Assembly: GCA_902581045.1 (NCBI GenBank)
Contig: CACHMU010000001.1
Coordinates: 1-64,000 of the forward strand
From: an uncultured Fidelibacterota bacterium
Lineage (GTDB): Bacteria; Fidelibacterota; Marinisomatia; Marinisomatales; TCS55
Direction: 5' to 3'
DNA: 64,000 nt
Shown: one piece after another, positions 53,095 to 61,471 of the stretch
Layout of the letters: every line of letters starts with the position of its first letter
How positions within the stretch are numbered: the first letter of the stretch is position 1
The notes under the pieces: generated by a model
What the model was told of the DNA's origin: nothing
The model's database searches: none
The model's input: the letters and a program-made list of their open reading frames with translations, nothing else
Made by a program: the position numbers and the translations under genes

Positions 53095-53538
53095 TTAACC
53101 AATTATTTCATTAACAAATTTTTGGGCAGATTTTCCATCAATTAATCCTTTTCCTCTTTTCATCACTTCAGGCATGATTTTACCCATATCAGCCATTGAA
53201 GTAGCACCAACCTCATCTATCACAGTTTTAACAATACTTTTTATTTCATTTTCATCCATCATTTTAGGTAAATAATTATTTAAGATTTTCATTTCTTTTG
53301 TTTCTAGCTCAGCTAAGTCAAGACGATCGCCTTTTTCATATAATTCTATGGATTCTTTTCTTTGTTTTACTAGCATTTGAAGAACTTTTATCTCATCATT
53401 TTCAGAAAGATCCTCTTGTTTATCAATTTTTTTATCTTTTAATTTTGCTAATGCAGTTCTAAGAGTGGCAGATTTGTTTTTATCACCTAATTTCATTGCT
53501 TTATACATATCAATTTGTATTTTTTCAAATAAACTCAT
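53095..53538 (-). CDS. yqeY: GatB/YqeY-domain protein
   Basis: 147 residues of a stand-alone YqeY domain: SLFEKIQIDMYKAMKLGDKNKSATLRTALAKLK and the C-terminal MGKIMPEVMKRGKGLIDGKSAQKFVNEIIG. The domain is related to the tail of GatB in tRNA-dependent amidotransferases and probably binds tRNA, but the role is unknown. It commonly sits near rpsU-dnaG-rpoD; here dnaG is two genes downstream. Confidence 0.94.
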   Translation of the reverse strand: MSLFEKIQIDMYKAMKLGDKNKSATLRTALAKLKDKKIDKQEDLSENDEIKVLQMLVKQRKESIELYEKGDRLDLAELETKEMKILNNYLPKMMDENEIKSIVKTVIDEVGATSMADMGKIMPEVMKRGKGLIDGKSAQKFVNEIIG

Positions 53539-53540
53539 TT

Positions 53541-54377
53541 TTACTCGTTATCTATTCGTTTCATAGCCATTAATAATCTATCTTGATCAGATTCAAAACC
53601 GATAAATCTTCTACCCATTTTTTTTGTAATAACTCCAATGCCCCCAGTTCTAGCAAATGGATCTAAAACCCAATTTAATTTAAAACTAGATGCGGTCAAA
53701 ATTCTTTGAATCAATTGTTCTGGTTTATCACCTTCCATTTTAGTTGTAGACCCAATTTGAACATCCATTATATCACTCCATAGATTTGTTATACCGAGCT
53801 CTAGAGGACCGTTAGATTTTATATTATTTATTTCACTCGTTACAGCTTCTTGGTTAAACATAAATTCATCAGATTTTGTTGCAAACCAAATATCAGAAGT
53901 TCGATTAATCCAGGTCAATGGTGAAGTTTGATCTTTTGGCGAAGAATTACGCCAGGTTATTCTAGTTTGGATTTTAAAAAAACTATTTAATAATGACTGA
54001 TACATCCCAGAATGTTTCCATCCACAAATTAAATATATTGCACCTGTTTGTTTTAGTATACGAGAACTTTCGCTCAGCCAATTTTTATTCCATTCAAAAT
54101 ATTTTTGGATAGTGATTGGTTTTTTACTGTTATTTATATCTTCTAAAGGTGATTCTGGAGGTTCAGTAATAATAATATCAATTGAGTCGTCAGGTATTTT
54201 TTTTATACCATCAATGGCTAGACCTAAAAATAAACCATCCCTCATTTCATTAGCTGTCATAGATAGATCTTGAATTTTATTAATTGCAGGCAAGTATTTA
54301 TTCAGATCATCGATAGACAAACCATTATTTGATTCTATTGGATTTTTGAATAAAGGTTCTTTCTTATCTATTGACAT
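53541..54377 (-). CDS. orphan DNA methyltransferase-like protein with altered catalytic motif
   Basis: 278 residues resembling beta-class N6-adenine/N4-cytosine methyltransferases (catalytic region first, SAM motif last). The catalytic motif IV position reads IIITEPPESP (Glu72-Pro-Pro-Glu75) rather than the usual D/N/S-P-P-Y/W/F. The C-terminal SAM-binding region is intact in style: WVLDPFARTGGIGVITKKMGRRFIGFESD (about 236-264). GAIYLICGWKHSGMYQSLL and TWRNSSPKDQTSP also fit the fold. No restriction endonuclease is nearby. It could be an inactive relative or a methyltransferase with different chemistry. The first gene of the yqeY-cvpA-dnaG run. Confidence 0.75.
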   Translation of the reverse strand: MSIDKKEPLFKNPIESNNGLSIDDLNKYLPAINKIQDLSMTANEMRDGLFLGLAIDGIKKIPDDSIDIIITEPPESPLEDINNSKKPITIQKYFEWNKNWLSESSRILKQTGAIYLICGWKHSGMYQSLLNSFFKIQTRITWRNSSPKDQTSPLTWINRTSDIWFATKSDEFMFNQEAVTSEINNIKSNGPLELGITNLWSDIMDVQIGSTTKMEGDKPEQLIQRILTASSFKLNWVLDPFARTGGIGVITKKMGRRFIGFESDQDRLLMAMKRIDNE

Positions 54378-54450
54378 AGCTAAAATTTAGGATAAGACAA
54401 AGCTACATAACAGTGTTTACATTAAAAGACTTAATTTTTTATTTTGATCT

Positions 54451-54870
54451 ATGTTAACAAAGAAAAAGATTATTTTTATTTGTACAGGCAATGCTTGTAG
54501 ATCACAAATCGCTCATGGTTTATTGGAAAACATGGCAAGAGATAAATTTGAAGTATTTAGCGCGGGTTCCCATCCTAGTCGAGTACATCCAATGAGTATA
54601 AAAATTATGGAAGAAATTGGTATTGATATTTCACATCACAGATCAGACTTCATTGATGATTATTTAAAAACTGGTATAGAAATAGTAATAACTGTATGTG
54701 ACAATGCGAATGAAATCTGTCCTATCTTTCCTGGTGATGTTGAAAGACTCCATTGGAGTATAGATGATCCTTTTAAAGGATGGAGCTTTGATGAAGGTCA
54801 AATCCAATCATTCCGAGATACCAGAGAAGAAATAAAACAAAGAATAATTAACTTTCTTCAAAATAGATAA
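54451..54870 (+). CDS. arsC: thioredoxin-coupled arsenate reductase / low-molecular-weight phosphatase family
   Basis: 139 residues of the LMW-PTPase fold. The P-loop is CTGNACRSQ (nucleophile Cys11, Arg17). Cys83 and Cys90 (VCDNANEIC) are the resolving pair of the Staphylococcus-type ArsC cascade, which favours arsenate reductase over protein tyrosine phosphatase. HWSIDDPFKG carries the general-acid Asp. No arsR or arsB neighbours are present. It converges with rfbA, leaving one base between the stops. Confidence 0.85.
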   Translation: MLTKKKIIFICTGNACRSQIAHGLLENMARDKFEVFSAGSHPSRVHPMSIKIMEEIGIDISHHRSDFIDDYLKTGIEIVITVCDNANEICPIFPGDVERLHWSIDDPFKGWSFDEGQIQSFRDTREEIKQRIINFLQNR

Positions 54871-54871
54871 A

Positions 54872-55750
54872 TTAATTTGAATCTGCAATTTTTAAAAGAT
54901 ATTGACCATATTGATTATTTTTCATTTTATTAGCTAATATTTCAAGCTGATTCTTGTCAATATAACCCATTCTAAAGGCAATTTCTTCTATACAAGAAAT
55001 TTTCATGCCCTGTCGTTTTTCTAGAGTCTGTACAAATTGAGAGGCTTCAAGCAAAGAATCATGAGTTCCTGTGTCAAGCCAAGCATATCCTCTAGCCATT
55101 TTTTTTACTTTTAATCTTTTCTTATCTAAATAAAATTTATTTGTGTCAGTAATCTCTAGTTCACCTCTTTCTGATGGTTTTTGATTGTTTGCTACAGAAA
55201 TAACATCATTTGGATAAAAATATAAGCCTGAAATAGCGTAATTACTTTTAGGTTTTTTAGGTTTTTCTTCAATTGAAAGAGCATTCCCATCATTATCAAA
55301 TTCTACAACACCATATCTTTCTGGATCATTGACAAAATAACTGAAAACCACAGCATTATTGTTTGTGTTTACTTCTGATACTGTTTCTTGCAATTTTTTT
55401 CTAAGATTTCCTCCAAAAAAAACATTATCACCTAAGATTAAACATATATTGTCATTTTCTATAAAACTTTCTCCGATAAGAAATGATTGAGCTAGCCCAT
55501 CAGGTGATGGTTGTATTTTATATGAAAGTTTTATACCTAGGTGCTGTCCATTGCCTAATAGTGATTGATATTTTGAAGTATCTTCAGGAGTTGAAATAAT
55601 TAATATATTTTTGATTCCTGCTAGCATAAGTGTTGATAGTGGGTAATAAACCATTGGTTTATCATATATTGGCAGTAATTGTTTACTAGCCACTTTAGTA
55701 ACTGGATAAAGTCTTGAGCCACTACCACCTGCTAGTATAATACCTTTCAT
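54872..55750 (-). CDS. rfbA: glucose-1-phosphate thymidylyltransferase
   Basis: Makes dTDP-glucose, first step of dTDP-sugar (for example rhamnose) synthesis. 292 residues: nucleotide-binding [44 protein letters not shown], then [22 protein letters not shown], and [38 protein letters not shown], all canonical. It lies in a minus-strand group with gpmA and rfbB; rfbC and rfbD are not in the window. Confidence 0.97.
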   Translation of the reverse strand: MKGIILAGGSGSRLYPVTKVASKQLLPIYDKPMVYYPLSTLMLAGIKNILIISTPEDTSKYQSLLGNGQHLGIKLSYKIQPSPDGLAQSFLIGESFIENDNICLILGDNVFFGGNLRKKLQETVSEVNTNNNAVVFSYFVNDPERYGVVEFDNDGNALSIEEKPKKPKSNYAISGLYFYPNDVISVANNQKPSERGELEITDTNKFYLDKKRLKVKKMARGYAWLDTGTHDSLLEASQFVQTLEKRQGMKISCIEEIAFRMGYIDKNQLEILANKMKNNQYGQYLLKIADSN

Positions 55751-55824
55751 GATTTCCTCAGATCTTTTTAATTAATTAAAATATAAATTAACAAATATGT
55801 TCCATTATTAATTGTTAATTAAAA

Positions 55825-56574
55825 CTAATTAGATTTCCCTTGAGATACAATATTTGCTAACTTTTCTTGCAAATCACTTGAATTACCAAGATAATAATTT
55901 TTTGTAGGACTTAGCTTTTTATCCAATTCATATACAAGAGGAATTCCTGTTGGTATATTTAATTTTATTATATCTTCATCAGAAGTTTGATCTAAAATTT
56001 TTATTAACGCTCTTAGTGAATTTCCATGCGCAACTATTAAAATTTTTTTTCCTGAAATAATTTCTGGTAAAATAGTATCTTGCCATGAAGGCATGACTCT
56101 CTTAACAGTATCTTTTAAGCATTCGCCTCTTGGCATCTCGCTTTTTTGAAGGTTTTTATATTTTTTGTCAAATTGTGGATGACGATTATCTTCTAGTTCT
56201 AGTAAGGGTGGAGGAGTCTCGTAGCTCCTTCTCCATAAAAAAACCTGTTCATCTCCATATTTTTTAGCTGTTTCGGATTTATTCAAGCCTTGTAATGCTC
56301 CGTAGTGTCGTTCATTTAAGCGCCAATCATATTGAATAGGAATATCATGAATATCCATTCTTTTTAAGCATATTTTCATTGTTTGAATTGCGCGATTTAA
56401 TAAAGAAGTAAAAACTAAATCAAATGAAAATAATTCTTTGCGAAGCAAGTCTCCAGCTTTTTTTGCTTCTTTTATCCCATCAGTGGTTAATTTAACATCA
56501 GTCCAGCCCGTAAAACGATTTTTTAAGTTCCATTGGCTTTGTCCATGACGTAGTAGAACTATTTTATAATTAAT
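55825..56574 (-). CDS. gpmA: 2,3-bisphosphoglycerate-dependent phosphoglycerate mutase, predicted ATT start
   Basis: Interconverts 2- and 3-phosphoglycerate. Read from an ATT at 56574-56572 it is 249 residues, the usual length, beginning (M)NYKIVLLRHGQSQWNLKNRF with phosphohistidine His10. RLNERHYGALQGLNKSET, PRGECLKDTVKR and IVAHGNSLRAL (second His) follow. The first in-frame ATG (56448) would discard the RHG catalytic motif. There is no ATG/GTG/TTG between the in-frame stop (56589-56587) and RHG. AAAGAGAG precedes the ATT by 6 nt. It sits between rfbA and rfbB, an odd place for a glycolytic gene. Confidence 0.93.
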   Translation of the reverse strand: MNYKIVLLRHGQSQWNLKNRFTGWTDVKLTTDGIKEAKKAGDLLRKELFSFDLVFTSLLNRAIQTMKICLKRMDIHDIPIQYDWRLNERHYGALQGLNKSETAKKYGDEQVFLWRRSYETPPPLLELEDNRHPQFDKKYKNLQKSEMPRGECLKDTVKRVMPSWQDTILPEIISGKKILIVAHGNSLRALIKILDQTSDEDIIKLNIPTGIPLVYELDKKLSPTKNYYLGNSSDLQEKLANIVSQGKSN

Positions 56575-56619
56575 TATTAACTCTCTTTAATTATTATAAT
56601 AGTTTTTTAATGAATATTA

Positions 56620-57630
56620 TCATTTTTTAATTTTTTCCCACCAGTCTTCGTTTTCTATATACCATTCAATTGTTTTAGTTATACCTGAGTCAAATGTTTC
56701 TTTTGGATTCCACCCTAATTCATTTCTTATCTTCGAAGCATCGATTGCATATCTAAAGTCATGCCCTGGGCGGTCTTCAACATATGAAATTAAACTTTTA
56801 TAAGATTTTCCATTTTTTCTTGGTTTTATTTTATCTAAAATTGAGCAAAGTTTCATTACTACATCAATATTTCTAATTTCGTTATTTCCGCCTATATTAT
56901 AAGTTTCTCCTATTACACCTTTATTTAAAACTGTATGAATTGCCTCACAATGATCTTCAACGAAAAGCCAATCTCTTACATTATCTCCCTTTCCATATAC
57001 AGGAAGTTCTTTTTCATTTAAACAGTTATCGATTATAACTGGAATTAATTTTTCAGGAAATTGAAAAGGACCATAATTATTTGAACAGTTTGTAATCAAT
57101 GTTGGCAAACCATATGTATTATGCCAAGCTCTAACTAAATGGTCCGCACCTGCTTTAGATGCAGAATAAGGTGAGCTGGGATTCAAGGGGGTTTTTTCTG
57201 TGAAAAAATCTCCTTCATCAATAGATCCATATACTTCATCTGTGCTAATCTGTAAAAATTTAAACGATTTATTAGAATTTTCTCGCCAATAGTTTGTTGA
57301 TGCAGTTAGAAGAACAGCAGTTCCAAGAACATTTGTTGAAATAAAGTCAAGTGGTTTGTCGATTGATCTATCCACATGTGATTCAGCAGCAAAATGTATG
57401 ATAGCGTCAGGTTCAAATTTATCTATTGAATTAGTGATTAATTTATAATCACAAATATCTCCCTTAATAAATTTGTAGTTTGGATGACGGGAAACATCAG
57501 ATACATTTTCTAATAAGCCAGCATATGTGAGCTTATCGATATTTAAGATTGTATTATTATAGGAAAATATTTGTTTTACAAGAAAGTTACTTCCTATAAA
57601 TCCACAACCTCCGGTAACAAGTAATTTCAT
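56620..57630 (-). CDS. rfbB: dTDP-glucose 4,6-dehydratase
   Basis: Second step of dTDP-sugar synthesis, an NAD-dependent extended SDR of 336 residues: LLVTGGCGFIGSNFLVKQI (3-21), HFAAESHVDRSI, QISTDEVYGSIDEGDFF (Thr-Asp-Glu catalytic triad), YSASKAGADHLVRAW (Tyr-x3-Lys), NCSNNYGPFQFPEKLIP, and RPGHDFRYAIDASKI. A standard enzyme. It is first in the minus-strand group and diverges from the polysaccharide export operon. Confidence 0.97.
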   Translation of the reverse strand: MKLLVTGGCGFIGSNFLVKQIFSYNNTILNIDKLTYAGLLENVSDVSRHPNYKFIKGDICDYKLITNSIDKFEPDAIIHFAAESHVDRSIDKPLDFISTNVLGTAVLLTASTNYWRENSNKSFKFLQISTDEVYGSIDEGDFFTEKTPLNPSSPYSASKAGADHLVRAWHNTYGLPTLITNCSNNYGPFQFPEKLIPVIIDNCLNEKELPVYGKGDNVRDWLFVEDHCEAIHTVLNKGVIGETYNIGGNNEIRNIDVVMKLCSILDKIKPRKNGKSYKSLISYVEDRPGHDFRYAIDASKIRNELGWNPKETFDSGITKTIEWYIENEDWWEKIKK

Positions 57631-57945
57631 TAATTAATTCTTTTATATTTTATATTAAAAATTATGAAAAATATATCTGTTTTAATCGACAAATTATTAT
57701 TAATAAAAATTTAATCATAATACAAAAATCTATGTAAATTTTAATACACGTAATATTTATATTTTATTATATATAAGTTTATAAATGTGTATATTTTATT
57801 AATTATTTGTTTAATTATATCATAAATATAGGGAATTTATGTATGTAATAGTATGTTAGAGCTTTGTTGGTGACATTAGTTGATGTGACTCACCTGGCGG
57901 AGCCGTTCGTACATATTAATTATATAATTATATCTGAAATTTTAA
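57631..57945. other. divergent AT-rich control region between rfbB and the export operon
   Basis: 315 bases without a gene. Most of it is over 80 percent A+T, with many TATAAT-like and ATATAA-like strings, so promoters for both divergent directions are expected but cannot be placed reliably. The exception is a compact G+C-richer block at about 57,860-57,912, just 5' of the wza-like gene, annotated separately. Confidence 0.7.
57870..57912 (+). promoter_or_regulatory. candidate leader/antitermination element upstream of the polysaccharide operon
   Basis: A G+C-richer island in an AT-rich leader. It has two direct GTGAC repeats (57870-57874 and 57885-57889) followed by CCTGGCGGAGCCGTTCGTAC (57893-57912), ending about 33 nt before the first ATG. 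The GGCGGAGCCGT portion resembles the enterobacterial ops/JUMPstart core (GGCGGTAGCGT) with one base missing, and GGC-GGA-GCC can form a mini-hairpin. The position, in the presumed 5' leader of a capsule/export operon, is where such elements occur. Function is inferred. Confidence 0.35.
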
Positions 57946-60012
57946 ATGAGAACCTTTAATATGACAAAAAATAATTTTAAGCATAGTATCTATATTTTAT
58001 TTTTTACTTTTTCGGGTTTAGCTTTTGGGCAGTCTTTGCAAGAACTTCAAAAACTAAAAGCTGAATACGAGAAATTTAAAGAAAATCAAAATCAAACTAT
58101 TATTCCAGGAGCTAATTTAGACCAAATGGATCCTTCTATTAGTTCGCCTCGCACTGCAACGATAACTCCTTTAAATAACCAATTTACTCTAGTTGATACA
58201 GCAGATAATTTTCTCAGTCATTTTGGTTATGATTTTTTTGTTAGAAGAGACACCATTTCATTTTGGGAGAACCTTCCTATTCCTTCAGGATATTTATTAG
58301 GCCCCGGGGACGAAGTTATAATCTCAATATGGGGTGAAACAGAATTTCAACTTGATTATGTGATTTCCAGAGATGGCACGATTTATGATGAAAAAGTTGG
58401 TCGGCTGAATCTGACAGGCAAAACACTTGACGAGGCTAATGATTACTTAAAATTACAGTTTGGTCGAGTCTACTCAACTTTAAAAGGTAGGACTCCAACG
58501 ACTTTTATAGATATTTCTATTGGAACACTCAGATTAATTAATGTAAATATTGTTGGAGAGGTAGCGTATCCAGGGGTATACCCTGTTCACCCATTTTCTA
58601 ATATTATAACAGCACTTATTCAAGCTGGGGGGGTAGATACAACGGGTAGTCTAAGAAAAATTAAATTAAAACGTGCTAAAGAAAATGATATTTATTTTGA
58701 TTTATATGATTATTTATTAAAAGGTAATATTCCAAATGATATTCAACTTCGGGATCAAGATATAATAGTTGTCCCAACAAGGAAATCAACTATTACCATT
58801 GATTCTTCAGTAGTTAGGCCTGGAATTTATGAGTCCATTGTTGGTGAATCAGTAAAAGAACTTATTGATTATGCTGGCGGACTAAAGCCAAGCGCTTCAC
58901 CTGTAATTACATTAAAGAGGATTCAGCCTATTAAAAAAGACCCAACTTCTGAGCCAAATATTGAAAATTATTATATTAATTATCAAAATAGTGACTTAAC
59001 TCGCATAGAAAACGGTGATAGCCTGATAGTTAGAAATATGTTTTATAGCTCAAAGCAGGTTGAAATAATTGGGCAAGTTAAAAGACCGGGTATCTATCCC
59101 TTTTATAAAGGAATGACTTTGAAGAATTTAATAAAGTTAGGTGGTGGTTTCGGTGACACTACTTTTGTTAAGTCAATTTATATGAAAAGCGCTGAAATAG
59201 TTAGACGTGATCCAAACAGTCCTTATGAACAGGTCATTAATATCAACTTGGAAAAGTTCATCGTTGGGAATGATGATTTAGAATTACAAAATTTAGACAG
59301 ATTCGTCGTTCATGCAAATCGAAATTTTTTTGAAAAGAAAAATGTCCAAATTCTTGGTGAAGTTAATATTCCCGGCTCATATCCTTTAATACGTGAAAAA
59401 GAGACTTTAAGGTCATTAATTGATCGTGCAGGCGGTATGACAAAAAAAGCTCTTAAAGATGGTGTTTCTATATATCGAGATAAAAAATATGTTGAAAAAG
59501 GACTGTCAAAAGATCCAACTAGTCAAACTTATCAGCCATTTATGCAGGCCAATCCTAATATTATTCCGAACACTCCCTTAGAGCTTGATGATGGTGAAAT
59601 TGAAGAAAAATGGATTAGGGTAGCTTGGGAAAATGAAAATGTTAGATTAATGCCAGGCGATAGCGTTATAATTAGAGAAGAAACAGGGACTATAAATATT
59701 TCTGGAGAAGTTTATAACCCAGGATTAATAGAATATCAAAAAGGAAAAAGTCTTCGTGAATATATTAATTTAGCTGGAGGAGTTACATTATCTGGTGATA
59801 AAAATGATGTGATTGTTATTTATGCAAATGGAGTTGTAATCCCCAAAAAATTCATGAGATCCCCTAAAGTATTAGACGGCTCTACTATAATTGTAAATCA
59901 GAAAGAACTTAAAGAGCCTTTTGACATAACTGGGTTTGCATCATCGCTACTATCAATAATTTCAACTACAGTAACTATTTTAGTTTTATCAAAACAACTT
60001 GAATCAGGATAA
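57946..60012 (+). CDS. Wza-like polysaccharide export outer-membrane protein with SLBB repeats
   Basis: 688 residues: signal peptide (FKHSIYILFFTFSGLAFG, after MTKNN), a short coiled-coil-prone segment (QELQKLKAEYEKFKENQ), a Poly_export domain (about 105-190: YLLGPGDEVIISIWGETEFQLDYVISRDGTIYDEKVGRLNLTGKTLDEANDYLK), then five or more SLBB-type beta-grasp repeats (VNIVGEVAYPGVYPV, VEIIGQVKRPGIYPF, VQILGEVNIPGSYPL, INISGEVYNPGLIEY), and a C-terminal hydrophobic helix (about 665-682). It is larger than E. coli Wza and has no lipobox Cys. It pairs with the Wzz-type gene 9 nt downstream. ATG 57946 or 57961 could be the start. Confidence 0.92.
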   Translation: MRTFNMTKNNFKHSIYILFFTFSGLAFGQSLQELQKLKAEYEKFKENQNQTIIPGANLDQMDPSISSPRTATITPLNNQFTLVDTADNFLSHFGYDFFVRRDTISFWENLPIPSGYLLGPGDEVIISIWGETEFQLDYVISRDGTIYDEKVGRLNLTGKTLDEANDYLKLQFGRVYSTLKGRTPTTFIDISIGTLRLINVNIVGEVAYPGVYPVHPFSNIITALIQAGGVDTTGSLRKIKLKRAKENDIYFDLYDYLLKGNIPNDIQLRDQDIIVVPTRKSTITIDSSVVRPGIYESIVGESVKELIDYAGGLKPSASPVITLKRIQPIKKDPTSEPNIENYYINYQNSDLTRIENGDSLIVRNMFYSSKQVEIIGQVKRPGIYPFYKGMTLKNLIKLGGGFGDTTFVKSIYMKSAEIVRRDPNSPYEQVININLEKFIVGNDDLELQNLDRFVVHANRNFFEKKNVQILGEVNIPGSYPLIREKETLRSLIDRAGGMTKKALKDGVSIYRDKKYVEKGLSKDPTSQTYQPFMQANPNIIPNTPLELDDGEIEEKWIRVAWENENVRLMPGDSVIIREETGTINISGEVYNPGLIEYQKGKSLREYINLAGGVTLSGDKNDVIVIYANGVVIPKKFMRSPKVLDGSTIIVNQKELKEPFDITGFASSLLSIISTTVTILVLSKQLESG

Positions 60013-60021
60013 AATTGTTAA

Positions 60022-61461
60022 ATGAAATTTAGTGACTTTGAACAATTAATGTCTGAAAAGGGTGTTTTTACATTAGCTGAAATTGCCCGCAAATTAAATA
60101 CTACCCCACAAGCAGTATCTAATTGGAAAGCGCGCAATCAAGTGCCATTTCATATTGTTGCTAGAATTAAAGAAAAATCAATAGAAGCAGTAGGCACATC
60201 TCAATTAAATAGTCCTAGTTCACTGGCATTAATCCAACAAGAATCAATAAATTTTTCTCAAATTCTGTTAATTATCGCAGAGCAATTAAAATTAATTGCA
60301 ATTATTTGTTTTATATCGGTTTTTATAACTTTTACTTATGTTAAGTTTATTAAGCAGCCTCTATATGTTAGCAAAGCTACAGTTTTGTTGCCGGAAGAGA
60401 ATAATATGAATCTGGGAGGATTGGCGGGTTTAGCTTCACAGTTTGGTGTCCAAGTCCCATCTGGAATGCAAGCCGACTTATCTAGCCCAACATTATTCCC
60501 TGATTTGGTTAAAAGTAGAACTTTTGCAGAGAAAATTCTTGATAAAGAATTCTATGTTGCGAAGCATGATACCGTTAAATCTCTAATTGAGATATTGTCG
60601 GGAGGGAGTTACTCGAAAAAGGCGGATAAAAATATACTAATAGTAAATTCTATGGCTAGACTAAGTAAAATACTAAAATATGAAAAAAAGCTTACATCTC
60701 CATTTAGTATTTTAAGAGTAACCACCCCTGATGCATCATTTTCAAAGGCGCTTGCAGATACTGTCCTGATTGAATTGGAAGCATTAAACTTATTTTACAA
60801 AAGTAAAGCAGTTAATGAAAAAATAAACTTTATTGATAACAGAATAAAATCAGTAGATAACGATTTAAAATTATCAGAGCAACGTCTCAAAATATTCAAT
60901 GAGCGAAATCGTCAGATTTCGTCGCCTTCATTGCAGTTAGAGCAAGATCGTTTATCACGAGGATTAGAAATACAAAAGGGAATTTACTTAACTCTGCAGC
61001 AGCAGCTTGAGCTAGCCAAGATAGAAGAAATTCGTCAGACATCAGTGATGCAAATATTAGATTATCCACAATTAGCAATTGATGCAGATAATATTAATAC
61101 AAGAATGAATTTAATCTTGGCAGTGATTATAGGGGTTTCACTTGGTGTTGGGATGGCTTTTGCAAGAAACTATATTAATAATGATGATATCAGCGAAAGA
61201 AAACGAATTCGAAAAATTAAGTTGTTATTAAATGCAAAATTTAAAGATTTATTTAAAGATTATAGGGTCTCAGGAATAATAAGTGTTTTCTTTTTAATTG
61301 GTTTACCGATAATATTAAGTAATCAATCTATCGATCCAGATTATTTTGGGATGTATTCAAAAAGGATTATGTTTATTAATTCTATTTATGTTATTGTTTT
61401 TATTTTTTCATCTTGTCTTTATTTTTATTTGAAAACAAAGAATAAAAAACCAAAAAATTGA
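60022..61461 (+). CDS. Wzz-type polysaccharide chain-length/export protein with N-terminal helix-turn-helix
   Basis: 479 residues. Residues about 1-55 form a CI-repressor-like helix-turn-helix (TLAEIARKLNTTPQAVSNWKAR, 17-38). A linker leads to a membrane helix at about 89-109. A Wzz periplasmic domain (LYVSKATVLLPEE... about 115-260) and coiled coil (about 270-345) follow, and a second membrane helix (about 361-382). Two extra C-terminal helices (about 416-434 and 448-470) follow. No Walker motifs or tyrosine-rich tail are seen, so it is not a BY-kinase fusion. The HTH would lie in the cytoplasm. Placed between the wza-like gene and sugar-nucleotide genes, it suggests a membrane-tethered regulator of its own operon. 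Confidence 0.88.
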   Translation: MKFSDFEQLMSEKGVFTLAEIARKLNTTPQAVSNWKARNQVPFHIVARIKEKSIEAVGTSQLNSPSSLALIQQESINFSQILLIIAEQLKLIAIICFISVFITFTYVKFIKQPLYVSKATVLLPEENNMNLGGLAGLASQFGVQVPSGMQADLSSPTLFPDLVKSRTFAEKILDKEFYVAKHDTVKSLIEILSGGSYSKKADKNILIVNSMARLSKILKYEKKLTSPFSILRVTTPDASFSKALADTVLIELEALNLFYKSKAVNEKINFIDNRIKSVDNDLKLSEQRLKIFNERNRQISSPSLQLEQDRLSRGLEIQKGIYLTLQQQLELAKIEEIRQTSVMQILDYPQLAIDADNINTRMNLILAVIIGVSLGVGMAFARNYINNDDISERKRIRKIKLLLNAKFKDLFKDYRVSGIISVFFLIGLPIILSNQSIDPDYFGMYSKRIMFINSIYVIVFIFSSCLYFYLKTKNKKPKN

Positions 61462-61471
61462 TTTACTTACT

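Noticed and set aside
53541..54377. A restriction-modification or phage-defence island
   Set aside because: The methyltransferase is flanked by core genes (yqeY, dnaG, arsC) and has no nuclease, integrase or other defence gene near it.
57631..57945. Specific -35/-10 promoters for rfbB and the export operon
   Set aside because: The region is so AT-rich that TATAAT-like strings occur by chance throughout; none has a convincing -35 partner.
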